Assembly (NCBI RefSeq): GCF_008831285.2
Contig: NC_045150.1
Coordinates: 6,026,001 to 6,090,000 of the forward strand
Direction: 5' to 3'
Source of the DNA: Nymphaea colorata
Lineage: Eukaryota > Streptophyta > Magnoliopsida > Nymphaeales > Nymphaeaceae
Length of the DNA stretch: 64,000 bases
The notes under the pieces are model-generated. The model did not search any database and was not told where the DNA came from. It worked only from the letters and a program-made list of their open reading frames with translations. The position numbers and the translations under genes were made by a program. This document shows positions 45,592 to 58,448 of this stretch, in pieces (the first letter of the stretch is position 1; each line of letters begins with the position of its first letter).

Positions 45592-48500
45592 ATGGCGGTG
45601 AGGGTGACGACGACGAGGTTCCCGGCGGACCAGGAGGCGCAGGAGGCGGCAGGGGTCCCGTGGGGGATTACGGTGACACCTTTCTCCCCCACTGACGAGC
45701 TGGGAAACGCCCCGCTGTACGGTGCGGGCGGCCACCTTCTCCCCCGTTGTGACAATTGCTGGGCCTACTTCAACACCCTCTGCGAGCTCGAGCAATGGGC
45801 GTGGTCCTGTGCCCTCTGCGGCTCCCTTAACGCCCTTTCTGCCGAAGCCATCACCCGCTACTCTCAGCCGGCCTCCTCCCCGGAGATGTCCTCCTCATTC
45901 ATCGACCTTGAAATGCCCGCCGGTATGCATCTCCAAGCTTTCCGTTCCCAAATTATTATACCGTTATTTCGATTTTCATCTGTTTTTCTCTGTCTGATTT
46001 ATTCTGTTTTTTTTTTTCTTGGGTTTCTCGCGTTAATTGTCTGGGCTTTTGGCAACTGGACATGTAGACGATCAATGGGGGGAGCCAGAGTTTCGGGGCC
46101 GGCCGGTTTACGTTGCTGCTATCGACTTGTCGTGTAAGATCTGCAGCCATTTGACTGCTTTCTGTGGGCTTATGATTTCTGTTTTCTTTCAATTGGGGTT
46201 TCTTTGGACGGAATGGGGGGGGGGGGGGGGGGGGGGTTCACGGGGGGTGAAATATACTGGCCCTTCATCTTTTGTTCGTTCGGTTGGGGTTGACTTTGAG
46301 CATTGTTTTGGAATCTAGGAGTTAGTGTTAGTGTTGCCGTCAATACGTAGGTTCCGTTTGAGTTACCAGTATACTTTTTTTGAACAAGTTTTGGTTCACG
46401 GGCTTCTGAAGAGGATTACTTGTCGTCCTAAGGCTTTTGTGTTGAAGCGGGCACTACAATTTTCAAAGGAGTGACAAAGGGCGTGTCATGCTGTTATGAG
46501 GCAATTCCTCTTTTCTGTTGGTGTAGATTGTGGATGCTGTTGTGGCAGATTAGCTTTAAATTCCAAATGGTAGAGATTTCTGTAACTATTGCCTGGAAGC
46601 TTGTTATGGACTATACAGTTGATCGTTTGGTGCAATTCATAAAACTAGAAACCTCATTTCAATAAAATGGTTTAGAGGGTATATTATCCAATTACGCCAT
46701 CTGTACAATTCCTTGGTTTAGAAGTATTCGGTGGATGTTTCTTCACCATGGTGTGACTTTGAATCTCACGGGAACTGGAGTTTTGGGTTCTTGAAGAATG
46801 CTGAGTTGATTAGAAACAGTCAAAATGCCTTCTATATGTTTGAAGACAACCATTTGTTAGGATTCTCCCTGAGCGCACTGTGGCATGCTGAAACTTTTGT
46901 TTTTGCTTGCTCCTAATTGCTTAGTGTAACTCTGCATATACTTGCACATTGTTGCAGTCCTAGAAAGAGTGCAAACTGCAAACATATTAATTATGTCTGA
47001 ACTGTATGAAATCTGGATGTTTTTCTGAACGCCCGGGTTCGTTCAAATTCCAGATTGCTAAATGGCAGAAGTTGACTGTCTCTCTCTTTCAAGTTTCAAC
47101 CTGCCTGTTCCACCTATTTTGGTGGAAACCTAGATGTGCTTGGATATAAAACATGTATAATGCACCTTTGCCACATCCACCATGTCCCCTGCTTATGTGT
47201 TGCAGAGCGCTCCACTTTTACAGGGATGCCAGCTTTCTTGGAAGTTGGAAGACTGCATTACAGAATCAAACAATCTCTACAAATGGTAGGTTTTGGTTAA
47301 ATGAATTGCCGGGGTGGTGCGTGACACCAATACTTCTTCATGTAGGTTTTGCCAGCCTATCAAGCTTCTTGAAGCACATTAAGTTGAGTTTGCCTTTTAT
47401 TTTAGTTTGGCCTCACCTGATTATACTTTCACGCAACCAAGTCAAGAATGAAGCTTTATCGTTCTAACTGATACAATGTGGATAATAATCAGGCCAGTTT
47501 GTCAGTTCCGTTGCTCAACAATGACAGTTTTGGTTTCACATTGTGTCAAAAAGCTGAAAGACATACCCTAGAGTCAGGGCTGGATGAAATAAATGATATC
47601 TATTTCCGTTTATGTACATGGTCATTTGTTTTAGTTGTCATTTTTTATTTTTTCTTCAATGTGTAAAATAATCTATATTTAGGCCACAATTCATGTTTTC
47701 CTATGTAAGAGAACTTACCATGTTTGTTTAGCATATAGAAAAATACAAATGTCACCCTCATTTGGAAAGCACATGCTAGAAAAAGAGGAATAGGCAAGTG
47801 TGGTTACACACTTGCATGAATAGCCGACTTTTAAATAATGATGAAAAACTGCAAAATAAGTTAGAAAACCTATAGGATGACATGTATCTTAGTAAGTTAG
47901 TAGATAATATTTGAGAAATTCGGCTATTTTAGGCTATTATCACAATTTTTTTTGGTTAAAGCACAGTAAGACACAAAATAAAAAAATAAAAAAACAAAAC
48001 AAGGGGGAGGGGAGTTTCAGTAGATTGAAAGTATTACCAAGACCAAAACATTGCAATATTTTCATGGATTCTTCTAATAGATTTCAAATTTTCTTGGTTT
48101 TTCTCTTAACATCTACAAGCTTTTTAAAATTTTTAACAATGTTTGCAAGAAAGTTAGTAGGCAACTCATAATTTTGTAGCTTTTTCTATTATATGTATAT
48201 GTGTATATATTTATATATGTTAATTCCTGATATTTTTGTAAGAATCTTCACAAAGTACTCGTCTCTCCGTATGCAAAACAGATATGTTGAGAAGAGAGGA
48301 TGAAAGAAGACGATGGAGGAAAGGGAGCAGCCGGCTTAACACAGCCCTGCGTTCCTTAATCTTTAATTAAAGAATAACCCTAATAGGTTACAACAGATTT
48401 GTACATAAAAGGATAAAAAATTACAAGAGAGCCACCGCCTAGTAACTTTAGGCGTGTGGATATAAGGAGAATGGATCGGGTCTGAACAGACCCGATCCCC

Positions 48501-51500
48501 ATACGCTAACAGCTCCCCTCAAGTTGTGCATGAGATTTGATCATGCACAACTTGTTCTTCAAATCCCAAAAATGCTGCCCTGTGAGACCTTTGGTAAAAA
48601 GATCAGCTATCTGTTCATTGGTAGATATATAAGTAGGCAAGATCTCGGCTTCTTCAACCTTCTGTCGAATGAAATGTTGATCAATCTCTATATGTTTGGT
48701 GCGATTATGCAAAATGGGATTGAAAGCAATTTTTATCGCACTTTGATTGTCACATAGTAATGATGACCGAACAATAGGAAGACTGAGCTCCCCAAGTAAA
48801 TGACGTAACCATGACGCTTCAGCCGTCCCTGCAGCCATTGCTCTATATTTTGCCTCAGTGCTAGATCGTGCAACAGCACGCTGCTTCTTACTGCTCCAAC
48901 AAATGAGATTAGAATCAAGAAAGAGACAGAAACCTGAAACTGATCGTCGGTCATCGGGATCACCTGCTCAGTCGGCATCAGTATATGTATATATGCTATG
49001 TCCAAGAGAAACATTGGAACATTTGGTGTAGACTAGTCCATCTCCAAGAGTAGCTTTGAGATACCGTAGGATCCGCTTAGCAGCATCCATATGTCCTTCA
49101 GTGGGTGCATGCATGAACTGAGAAATCTGATTTACAACATATACTATGTCTGGGCGAGTAAATGTAAGGTATTGTAACATACCAACAATGCTGCGATAGA
49201 ATGTGGGATTGGAATATGCAGCAGTTCCATCAGATGCAGTCAATTTAGTATTCAGAACACTGGGGGTAGTGATGGGTTTGCAATTAGTCATACCTGCCCT
49301 ATCCAAAACATCAAGGGTATACTTGTGCTGTGTAAGAGTCAAACTATCATTTGTCCTGTCAAGTTCAACACCCAAAAAATATCGTAATTCTCCCAGATCC
49401 TTCATCTTGAACTCTTGCTTCAACATACCTTTAACATAAGATATATGTGAAGAAGAATTCCCAGTTATAACAATATCATCAACATAGATAAGTAACCAGG
49501 TGGTAGCTTCTCCAGTGCGATAGATAAACAAAGAGTGATCGAGAGAGCTTCGGAGAAAACCAATTTGTTGTATGTGATGAGAAAAACGATCAAACCATGA
49601 CCTAGAAGCTTGCTTCAACCCATATAGAGACTTGTGTAATTTGCAAACCCATTTTTGAGAATCATGAGTAGTGTAGCCAGGAGGTTGCTCCATGTATACC
49701 TCTTCCTTAAGAATTCCATGAAGAAAAGCATTTTTGACATCTAACTAATAGAGAGGCCATCCATACGAGACTGCAAGAGAAATAATGACACGGATTGTTC
49801 CCATCTTGATGACTGGACTGAATGTTTCATCATAATCTTCCCCATATTGCTGAGTGAAACCGCGCGCCACAAGTCGTGCTTTATACCGATCAATGCTACC
49901 ATCTGGTTTATATTTCAGTTTATAAACCCATTTGGATCCCACAACATTCTTATCAACTGGACGAGGGACAATCTGCCAAGTCTGACATTCATGCAAGGCT
50001 GCCATTTCCTCATTCATAGCTTCAACCCAACATTTTTCCTTACTCGCATTGTGATAAGATGTTGGTTCCATCCTTTTGCTGACTTCTGTCATAAACAGCT
50101 GAAAATCCAAAGAAAAACTGTTATAGCTCACCCATCTATCAATAGGATGTCGCACGCGTTGTGATTGGCGTGGAACTGCAGTAGGAACTGATCGCCTAGA
50201 ATACACCAGGCCTGAGAACCGATTAAGCATAGGTGGCTCACTGGGCTGAGAAGATGAAGGAATGCTGTCCAAGGAAGTAGTGCTGCTCAAGGAACTACTT
50301 ACAGATGTCTCGGGCTCATTAACAACTTGCTCATTGTGCTCAGTCAACATTGCTGCCCCTTGTCTTAAGATTTCAGCATGAAGCCAAGTATCATAAACTT
50401 CATTTTTGTCCTTGAGTGTCACAAAAGTAGCCTTGGGATCCTGTAACCTGTTCTCATCAAATACAACATGCCGTGAAATATGTACACGCCCAGTTTTAGG
50501 ATTGTAACACCTATAACCCTTGTAATTTTCTGCATACCCTATAAATCTACATAAAACAGCACGATCTTGAAATTTGTTTCGCAAGGAAACATCAACATGC
50601 ACATAGCACACACATCCAAAAACACGCAACTCCTCATAACGTGGCTGCTCTTGGTGTAAAAGAAAAAATGGTGATTTTCCATCAAGCAAAGCCAATGGCA
50701 ATCGATTTATAACATGTACAGCCGTATGGAAAGCCTCGGTCCACAATGTCATAGGTAAGTCTGTTTCATGCATCATGCTAAGTGCACTTTCAACAATATG
50801 CCTATGTTTCCTTTCAGCAATTCCGTTTTGCTGAGGTGTATGCGGACATGAAATTTGTCTAGTGATCCCATTATCTAGTAAGTACTCAGTAAATTCATTA
50901 GAAATAAATTCACCACCACCATCACATTGAAAATGCACAATATTACTGGAATATTTATTTTGAACTAAGGCATGAAATTGAGTGAATAGGCGAAAAACTT
51001 CTGATTTGTGTTTCATGAAATGGATCCAAGTATATCGGGAATATGAGTCAACAAAAATGACATAGTATCTACTCCCAGAAGAAGAAGGAACTGGAGCAGG
51101 CCCCCAAACATCAGAATATATGGTGTCAAAAACCTTTGGAGCTCTTTTATTTATTAATTGAAAAGGAAGGGCATGGCTCTTACAGATATGACAACTCGAG
51201 CACATGCTGGACTCACTGACAGAACTCAGACTGGACTTATCTAAGAGCCCGTCTGCAACAAGACTTCGAACAAAAGATTGACTACAATGAGCTAACCGAC
51301 CATGCCAAATGGATGGTTTATTATACTCTGTGACATTGACTTCACTATGACTTGGAAAACATGAATCGGAAGGGTGAGATTTTGACATCTGTGGAGCTCC
51401 TTCAAGGACATACATATCTCCTTTGCGAGTGCCCTCAGCGAATGTCTTCTTGGTTCGAGCATCCTTGACATAAACAGAAGAGGGTGTGAATTCAACAGAG

Positions 51501-54500
51501 GATTGAGTATCATCAATAAGCTTGGACACTGAAATAATATTTTTCTTGACACTTGGAACAACAAGAACATTCTTTAATGGAATCGAAGAAGAGCCCATAG
51601 AAATTTGTACATTTCCAATGTGTGATATTGTGTGATGGGAACCATCTCCCGTGACAACTGAGCCTTTATCTAAATAAGGGAGAGCACTAGAGAGATTACC
51701 TGCGTCACCAGTAACATGGGCTGCTGCTCCAGAGTCCACATACCATTCTCCTTGCTCGTTTTGTTTCAAATGAAGCTTAGACAGGGCTGTCATGAGGAGT
51801 TGTTGTACGTCTGCTGAAACATTAGATCCAGATGATGATGAAGCTGACCCTGCTGCTGCCTTGTTCTCACGTCTAATCTGATTATTTTTGTTCTGCGGGT
51901 TGTGCCAACATTCTGACTTTACATGCCCCCTCTTGTTGCAATAGAAACAAGTCGGAACCCTTCTAGATGTGGCAGATGTAGTATTCATGCCCTGTGGTGT
52001 TGGGAGAATCCCTCTTCCCATTCCTGCCTGAGGAATCCATGTACGAGTGCGATTCCCTTGCAATGCATGTGTCCCTGTGATCAGTACATTGTGACTGTTG
52101 GAAGGAATCAAATTCTGTCGCTGAACACGACTAGCTTCGTGTTGGAATAACTTAGCCTTGAGATCTTCGAAAGATGGAAGAATAGGTAGGACTTCCAAGG
52201 CTGTGCAAAAAATATCAAAATCTGTTCCCAGTCCACTCAAGGCTTGTTGCACTTTGTCCTTGTCGCTGACGGGATGTCCAATGGCAGCAAGTTGATCACT
52301 TACACTTTTAATTTCATTCAAATACTCCAAAACAGTACGTGTCCCACGCTTGATGTCCTGAAATTGCCTTCTTAACTGCAGAAAACGTGCTTCGGATACT
52401 TGAGAATACGTGGTGGCAAGGGTAGACCACAACTCTAGGGCTGTTAAATCATCATCAATACCTCCTAATACTTCCTCTGACAAAGTAGAAGTAATATAGG
52501 CAACAAGAGACTGGTCGTGAGCCAGCCAAGCTTCATACTCAGGATTATTTTCAGTAATGGTTTCATATTCAAATCTGATTTCACTCATAGCCGCAGCCCC
52601 AACAGCTTGATCTCCCACTACGGTTTTCTTCACTTCACGATCAATATACATAGGAGGTGCTGGAGTGGTCCCATCGATATGCCCGTAGAGTCTATGACTT
52701 TTGATAAAAGGGACTATTTGACGTTTCCAAGTCAAATAGTTACTATGATTCAGCTTTTGTGAAATAAGTTGGGAGAGAAAACTGGAAGATAGAAGAGAGG
52801 GGGTCGGCTGATCCATAATTGATTTAGGGCAACGATAAAAATTAGGGCAAAACGATGAGAAGATTAGGGCACAACGATTAGGGCAAATCAATTAGGGCAA
52901 ATCACGCAAGATTTAGGGCAGAAACTGAAAAGAGGGATGATCACGGCAGAAAAGAAAGAATTTAGGGCAGATTAGGGCTAATCACATCAAACTGAAATCA
53001 CTCACCGGAGGACGATGCAACCTGGCTCTGATACCATGTAAGAATCTTCACAAAGTACTCGTCTCTCCGTATGCAAAACAGATATGTTGAGAAGAGAGGA
53101 TGAAAGAAGACGATGGAGGAAAGGGAGCAGCCGGCTTAACACAGCCCTGCGTTCCTTAATCTTTAATTAAAGAATAACCCTAATAGGTTACAACAGATTT
53201 GTACATAAAAGGATAAAAAATTACAAGAGAGCCACCGCCTAGTAACTTTAGGCGTGTGGATATAAGGAGAATGGATCGGGTCTGAACAGACCCGATCCCC
53301 ATACGCTAACAATTTTCCCCTAGAACACAAATTTTTCGAAGGAGAAAACTTGCTGATAAAAACCATGGATAACATTTTGTAGCGATGTTTTAAAATCTTC
53401 AATGATTCTGAGATTCAAATAAAATCACTTTATTTTTAGGTTCGCTTTGGAAAACGTTGTTGTTGTTGGTTGTTGTAGCTATAAGTACGTATTATTGCTT
53501 CTCAGATACCTGAAGGTAAACCTCTTCAAGAAGCCTGTGTTGCTTATTAGCAATATAGTGGAAATAGAATTGTGATTTGTTGTTATAAAATTTTGGCTGG
53601 TAATTTAACTTTTGTATTCTATGATTAGCAAAGAAAGTTTAGTAGTGGATACTAATTTCATATGGAAATAATCTAAAACACAAGTGCGGAGCTTAATAAA
53701 AACAGGTAACAGCTGGACTTGAAGAAACTGCGGTCAACTCAAAAGTCAAAACTGTAAAAATATGCATAATGCATGGGTCTATTTGCCTTTACGTGCCTAT
53801 GTATTCATGCAGTTATGCTAACACATGTGTACAATGCAAAGGTTTAAACAAGTGGATTTGTAGCTACTGCTATGCATGTTGATGACCTTATGTGGTGTTT
53901 TAAGTCTGCAGTGTAAGAAAGAGCATAACATGCTTGAATTTTCAAATGTTAGAAGTCTGCAGTGTCCCAACAGTACTCTAAGAAGTTTAAAATCTGTGTT
54001 AGTATAAAACGGTTGCTGATAGGATATGCAAGTTAAAATCTGAGGTACAAATTCAGCAAAACATAACATGCACAAAACCATTATTGTATTTAAGTGTTCA
54101 TCTCTATGTTATTTGATATCCATCTGCTCCCCCAGGCCTCCATGGTATGAGATTAGGATGTCTTCTTGAGTATGTAGTAAATGATTTGTGGTTTTTTGCT
54201 GCCTAATGGTCATTATAAGAACATACATTTCCTACGTTGGGCTACTTTTTTCGTGTTTTTCTTTTACAGTTATATGAAAGTTTATTTAAAAGTTAAAACA
54301 GACTAATGATTTAGTTGAGATCTTTCTCTTTAGCTTCAGAAGAATTCCTGGAGCTTGTGAAGAGTTCATTATTAGCAGCTCTTGAAGGTAAAACTGTTTA
54401 TGACAATCTGACTTCTGATTGAATTTTTAATTCCACAAGTTATCATATCATTTGTTTTCTAATATTTCTTGAGTGGCTGGCAGCTCTAGTGCCTGGATCG

Positions 54501-57500
54501 TTGTTCGGCCTTGTCACATTCAGCCATAAAGTAGGTTTATATGATGTTCAAGGACCTATACCAGTTGTGAAGAATATCTTCATTCCTCCAGATGCTGATG
54601 GAGACCTACTCGTCCTGCTTGAAGATGCAATGCCATTGTTGTCCTTCCTAGCTCCTGTATGTCAATACCACTTCTGGTGATTGCGTTTGACCTTTCGATG
54701 GTGCCTTTTTGCAACTTGTTCATTTTTCAATTTTGAGCAATATTGCAAGAGAAACCAACCATGTAAATGACCAAAAGCATGTCTTTCCTTTGTCATTCAG
54801 TGGCTATTACTTTATAATGGTGTGTCAGGTGGAAACTTGTAAAGATCGTATTGCTGCGGCCCTTGAAACATTGAAGCCCACAACTTCCTGGGAGCGCACT
54901 ACAGCTGCAGGACAAGGACTGGATGGCGTATTGCTGGGTGGACGGGGTTTTGGAGTAGCAATGGAATCTCTCTTTAATTATCTTGGATCTGAATATGGCA
55001 ACACATTTGCCTTGGGTACGTCGATGTCATTATTGTGCATTTCTTTCTAGTGAATGTGCACTGATACATGCTTTTGGAGTCCCATAAAATGTTAGAGCAA
55101 GTTTATAAGAAAGATATCTTTGTGTCTGGTTGGGTGTAGCTAGAGTATTTGCGTTTTTGTCGGGCCCCCCTGATTATGGACCAGGACAGTTAGATACAAG
55201 GCGATATGGTGAACAATATGCTAGTAAAGGAGAGGATGCTGACCGTGCATTGCTTCCAGAGCAGACTCCATATTATAAAGATCTGGTAAAACTCAATATT
55301 GCTTGTGATTGATTAATTGTGTTAATTCATGTGAAAACTCACTACCATTATGTAGGCTGCTGTGGCTGTGCAAGCAGGTGTCTGTGTGGACATATTTGCT
55401 GTTACAAATGAATATTCAGACTTAGCATCCCTAAAGTTCCTTAGCATTGAAAGTGGAGGCTCTTTGTTTTTGTACTCGAATACTGATGATTCAACATTAC
55501 CTCAAGATATGTAAGTCTGACTGATCCCACTGTCTGATATCATGATAGACAAAACTTTGGATATGAGAAAAATGTGGTAAAAGAAATTCTGAGGTAGTAT
55601 GTGATATTCTGTACATGTAATTTCAAGACTGTTACTGATTTTTTTTGTTCAACCACAGCCATTTTGAGCATTTTGAATTGTGGGTTCACTTCTTTGCTAT
55701 GCATAAATGTGGGTCCCAGCTGAAACTTATCCTTTTACTTCCATGTTGCTTTTATGTGGTGAGACTGGCAAATTATGGAATATTTCTAACAAAATGAACC
55801 TGCACGGTTGCTGTTGTTGCCTATACTACAAGGAGCTTCATCCACCATTGTGTTGCTACTAGTCCCACACACACCCTGAATGAAGCAGCATAACTCTTCA
55901 CAGATATCAAAACTAAACCTTGTTGGCAGGAGAAGGAAATGATTGAATACCTCAATGGACCAGTTGTGTATTACTGTATCATGTTATGCAGAACGTCTAC
56001 TTCAAGTTGCCCACGCTTGGTCCAACTGGAGAGATGTCCACGTAGTACACCCAATACACACAAGACTCTCAAAAAGTGACAAAAACCCTAACATGAGGAC
56101 TAATTAAGATCTTATCTCCAAATGAGAGCCACCAATGCATCCCTTGAACACTTATCTTACCATATGGAAACCAGGCAAAGTTGGGATTACAGATTGCATC
56201 ACAAGAACTCCATCATAAGATTCACAGTAGGTGCTTATAGGATTTTCATGCTTGTGCCCAGGCAACCGAAGTGCCACATGCAAGATCTGAGGATGTCCTG
56301 TGAACATGGATCACCTGTTTGGCCGGCTGATGCAATGAAAGGTCCCTGCCTAAAGAAATCCGTTAGCTTGTTAATTGTGTTTCTGCTTTGTAGAGTTGGT
56401 ACTTACATTGGTCAACATCATAGCGTGATATTGTCCTTGGTTTTTAGGTCATTCTCGGGTATTAAGTTTGAAATTTCCTTTTCAGGAAAATCTAGGGAAT
56501 TCAGGAAACTGAAGTTATATAAATATAATAAAGATAAGAATACGAAATTATAAGTTGGCAGGTAATTTCTACAAGAACGTTGACAGAAACTCAATATGGT
56601 TATTAAAATGCTAATAGAAACCCAAAAATGTTTATAATCTATTAGAAATCTTTGAATACATAATGAAAATGCACGATTTTTTCAAAATATCATGATCCTT
56701 TCCATTTTTTTTGTTTCATTTTTTTTCGGCTTTTTTGCAATGATATTTTGAAAATATTGATGATATTTGTGGCTATGTTCAATATGTTTTATAGGGGTTA
56801 CATTTGCACTTAATAAATGTCACAACTTCATTTTGGCATTTCACAAGGTTGAGATGCATTCGTTGGTGGATTACTGATGATTTACTTTGCTGCACTTAGT
56901 TTTTAGAGGTAAAGGGCTTAGAGAAAACACATGGATTACTTTTCCAGAAAGGCAGAATATCGTCAAATGATTTCCTTATTTGTGTTACTGTCGTTTTCAA
57001 TTTTGTTTTACTTATACCTCATAATTTCTTATGCTGAAGATATTTTCTTTCAGGTATCGGATGCTGAGTCGTCCATATGCCTTTGGTTGTATATTGCGCA
57101 TTAGGACGTCTTCTGACTTCAAACCTGGTAATTCGGTACGTGTTTGTCTGTGTCTTGTGTGCATAGATGCATGTGGTGGTGCACCTGCATGCTTGTGCTT
57201 TGACTGTTTTGTTTATTCAACTTTTAATCAGAAATTTCCCATGGTATTCCGATTGTTTTATTTGTCTCATTCTTCATTCAGTAACTTTCCAGCAACTTGG
57301 TAAACCTTTCTGAATTGCTCAGTTTCCGTGCCAACTTCTCTTTTGCTACAGTATGGCCATTTCTTTCCAGATCCACAGTATGAAAATGTTCAGCACATCA
57401 TCTGCTGTGATACCTATGCCACATATGCATATGACCTTGAGTTTGCTACTACAACAGGATTTCCCAGGTACAATGATTTGTCTGTCTTCTGCAATTAACA

Positions 57501-58405
57501 TTTTTTCTGATAGGTATTTGATATTTTTGAAGATGAAATCTTTCATCAAGTCTGGCATAGTGGAGTGGGCCTTGATTGTTTGATCATGATGCACAGTTGT
57601 GGTTCAAACTCTATGGGCATCAAGTCTTTGCAAGCTGAAACATGCATGGTCCTTGACAGTGGGGTAACCAGCCTCAGGGTTTTACACCACCAGCAAGTGA
57701 CATAGTCTTTCTATTTTAATTCAGTTTCCTGGTGTAATAAACAAACACAATTTGATAAATTTACCTTGAATTGGTTTGTTTCTCATAAAAATGGGGTTCC
57801 AATTCCATTAGGCAAAATTTGCGCATCAGTGTATTTATTTCACTGTATCTTGGTTGCTAGAGTTTCTGTGGGAAGTATTTATGCTTCTGCCGTTCAATGG
57901 AGAAGGAGAGAACTTATATGGAACTTTATTTACTATGTTATAACGTACAAGTCTTGTTGTCCTTCATGAAATCTGATAACCTTATAAAATCTTATCTGTG
58001 CATCTAAAAATCATGAATTCTTGTTTATTCCTATGTCTTTGAATATAGGTATCACATCAGTATGGCTTTTTCTGTTAAAAAAAAAGGAAAAAACATTTGG
58101 AAATATGAGTTTCAATTGATTGGCTGAACCAGTGTGAAGTAGACAATATACATAAATGTCAATCATTCGAGTAATATGATCAGATTCAGATAGTTGCAAA
58201 TGAACATGTGTAAATATCTCTTGAAAAAGTTATATGCCAGTTACTTTTTTTGGTTGGCTGTCTTTGTAACCATTGGGTCTGATATTACCAGAATGCTGAG
58301 ATTAATGTATATGAATGCTTATATTTGCAGACAGTTGAGGTTAGTGCATAGAAATATTTTTATTCACTGATGGTCAGTGGTCACACACATACATGCACAA
58401 ACACA

Positions 58406-58448
<43 letters not shown>

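Larger units (their letters stand above)
48237..53311 (-). mobile_element. Ty1-copia LTR retrotransposon (5,075 bp), very young, antisense in SEC23 intron 2
   Basis: Two 275-bp LTRs (48,237-48,511 and 53,037-53,311) are identical base for base and have TG..CA ends in element orientation (TGTTAGCG to TTCTTACA). The 5-bp target duplication ATTTT is at 48,232-48,236 and 53,312-53,316. A primer-binding site and polypurine tract abut the LTRs. The order gag-protease-integrase-RT-RNase H is that of Copia. Identical LTRs mean insertion was recent. Two nonsense codons in pol imply it is non-autonomous now. Confidence 0.97.
46134..54333 (+). other. 8.2-kb second intron of the SEC23 gene
   Basis: Bounded by GTAAGA and CTCTTTAG. 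Most of its length is due to an antisense Copia insertion (48,237-53,311). The rest is AT-rich with no other gene seen. Without the Copia element the intron would be about 3.1 kb. Confidence 0.85.

Noticed and set aside
45462-45795. Minus-strand frames over SEC23 exon 1
   Set aside because: The plus frame has the zinc finger and joins in phase to ten further exons.
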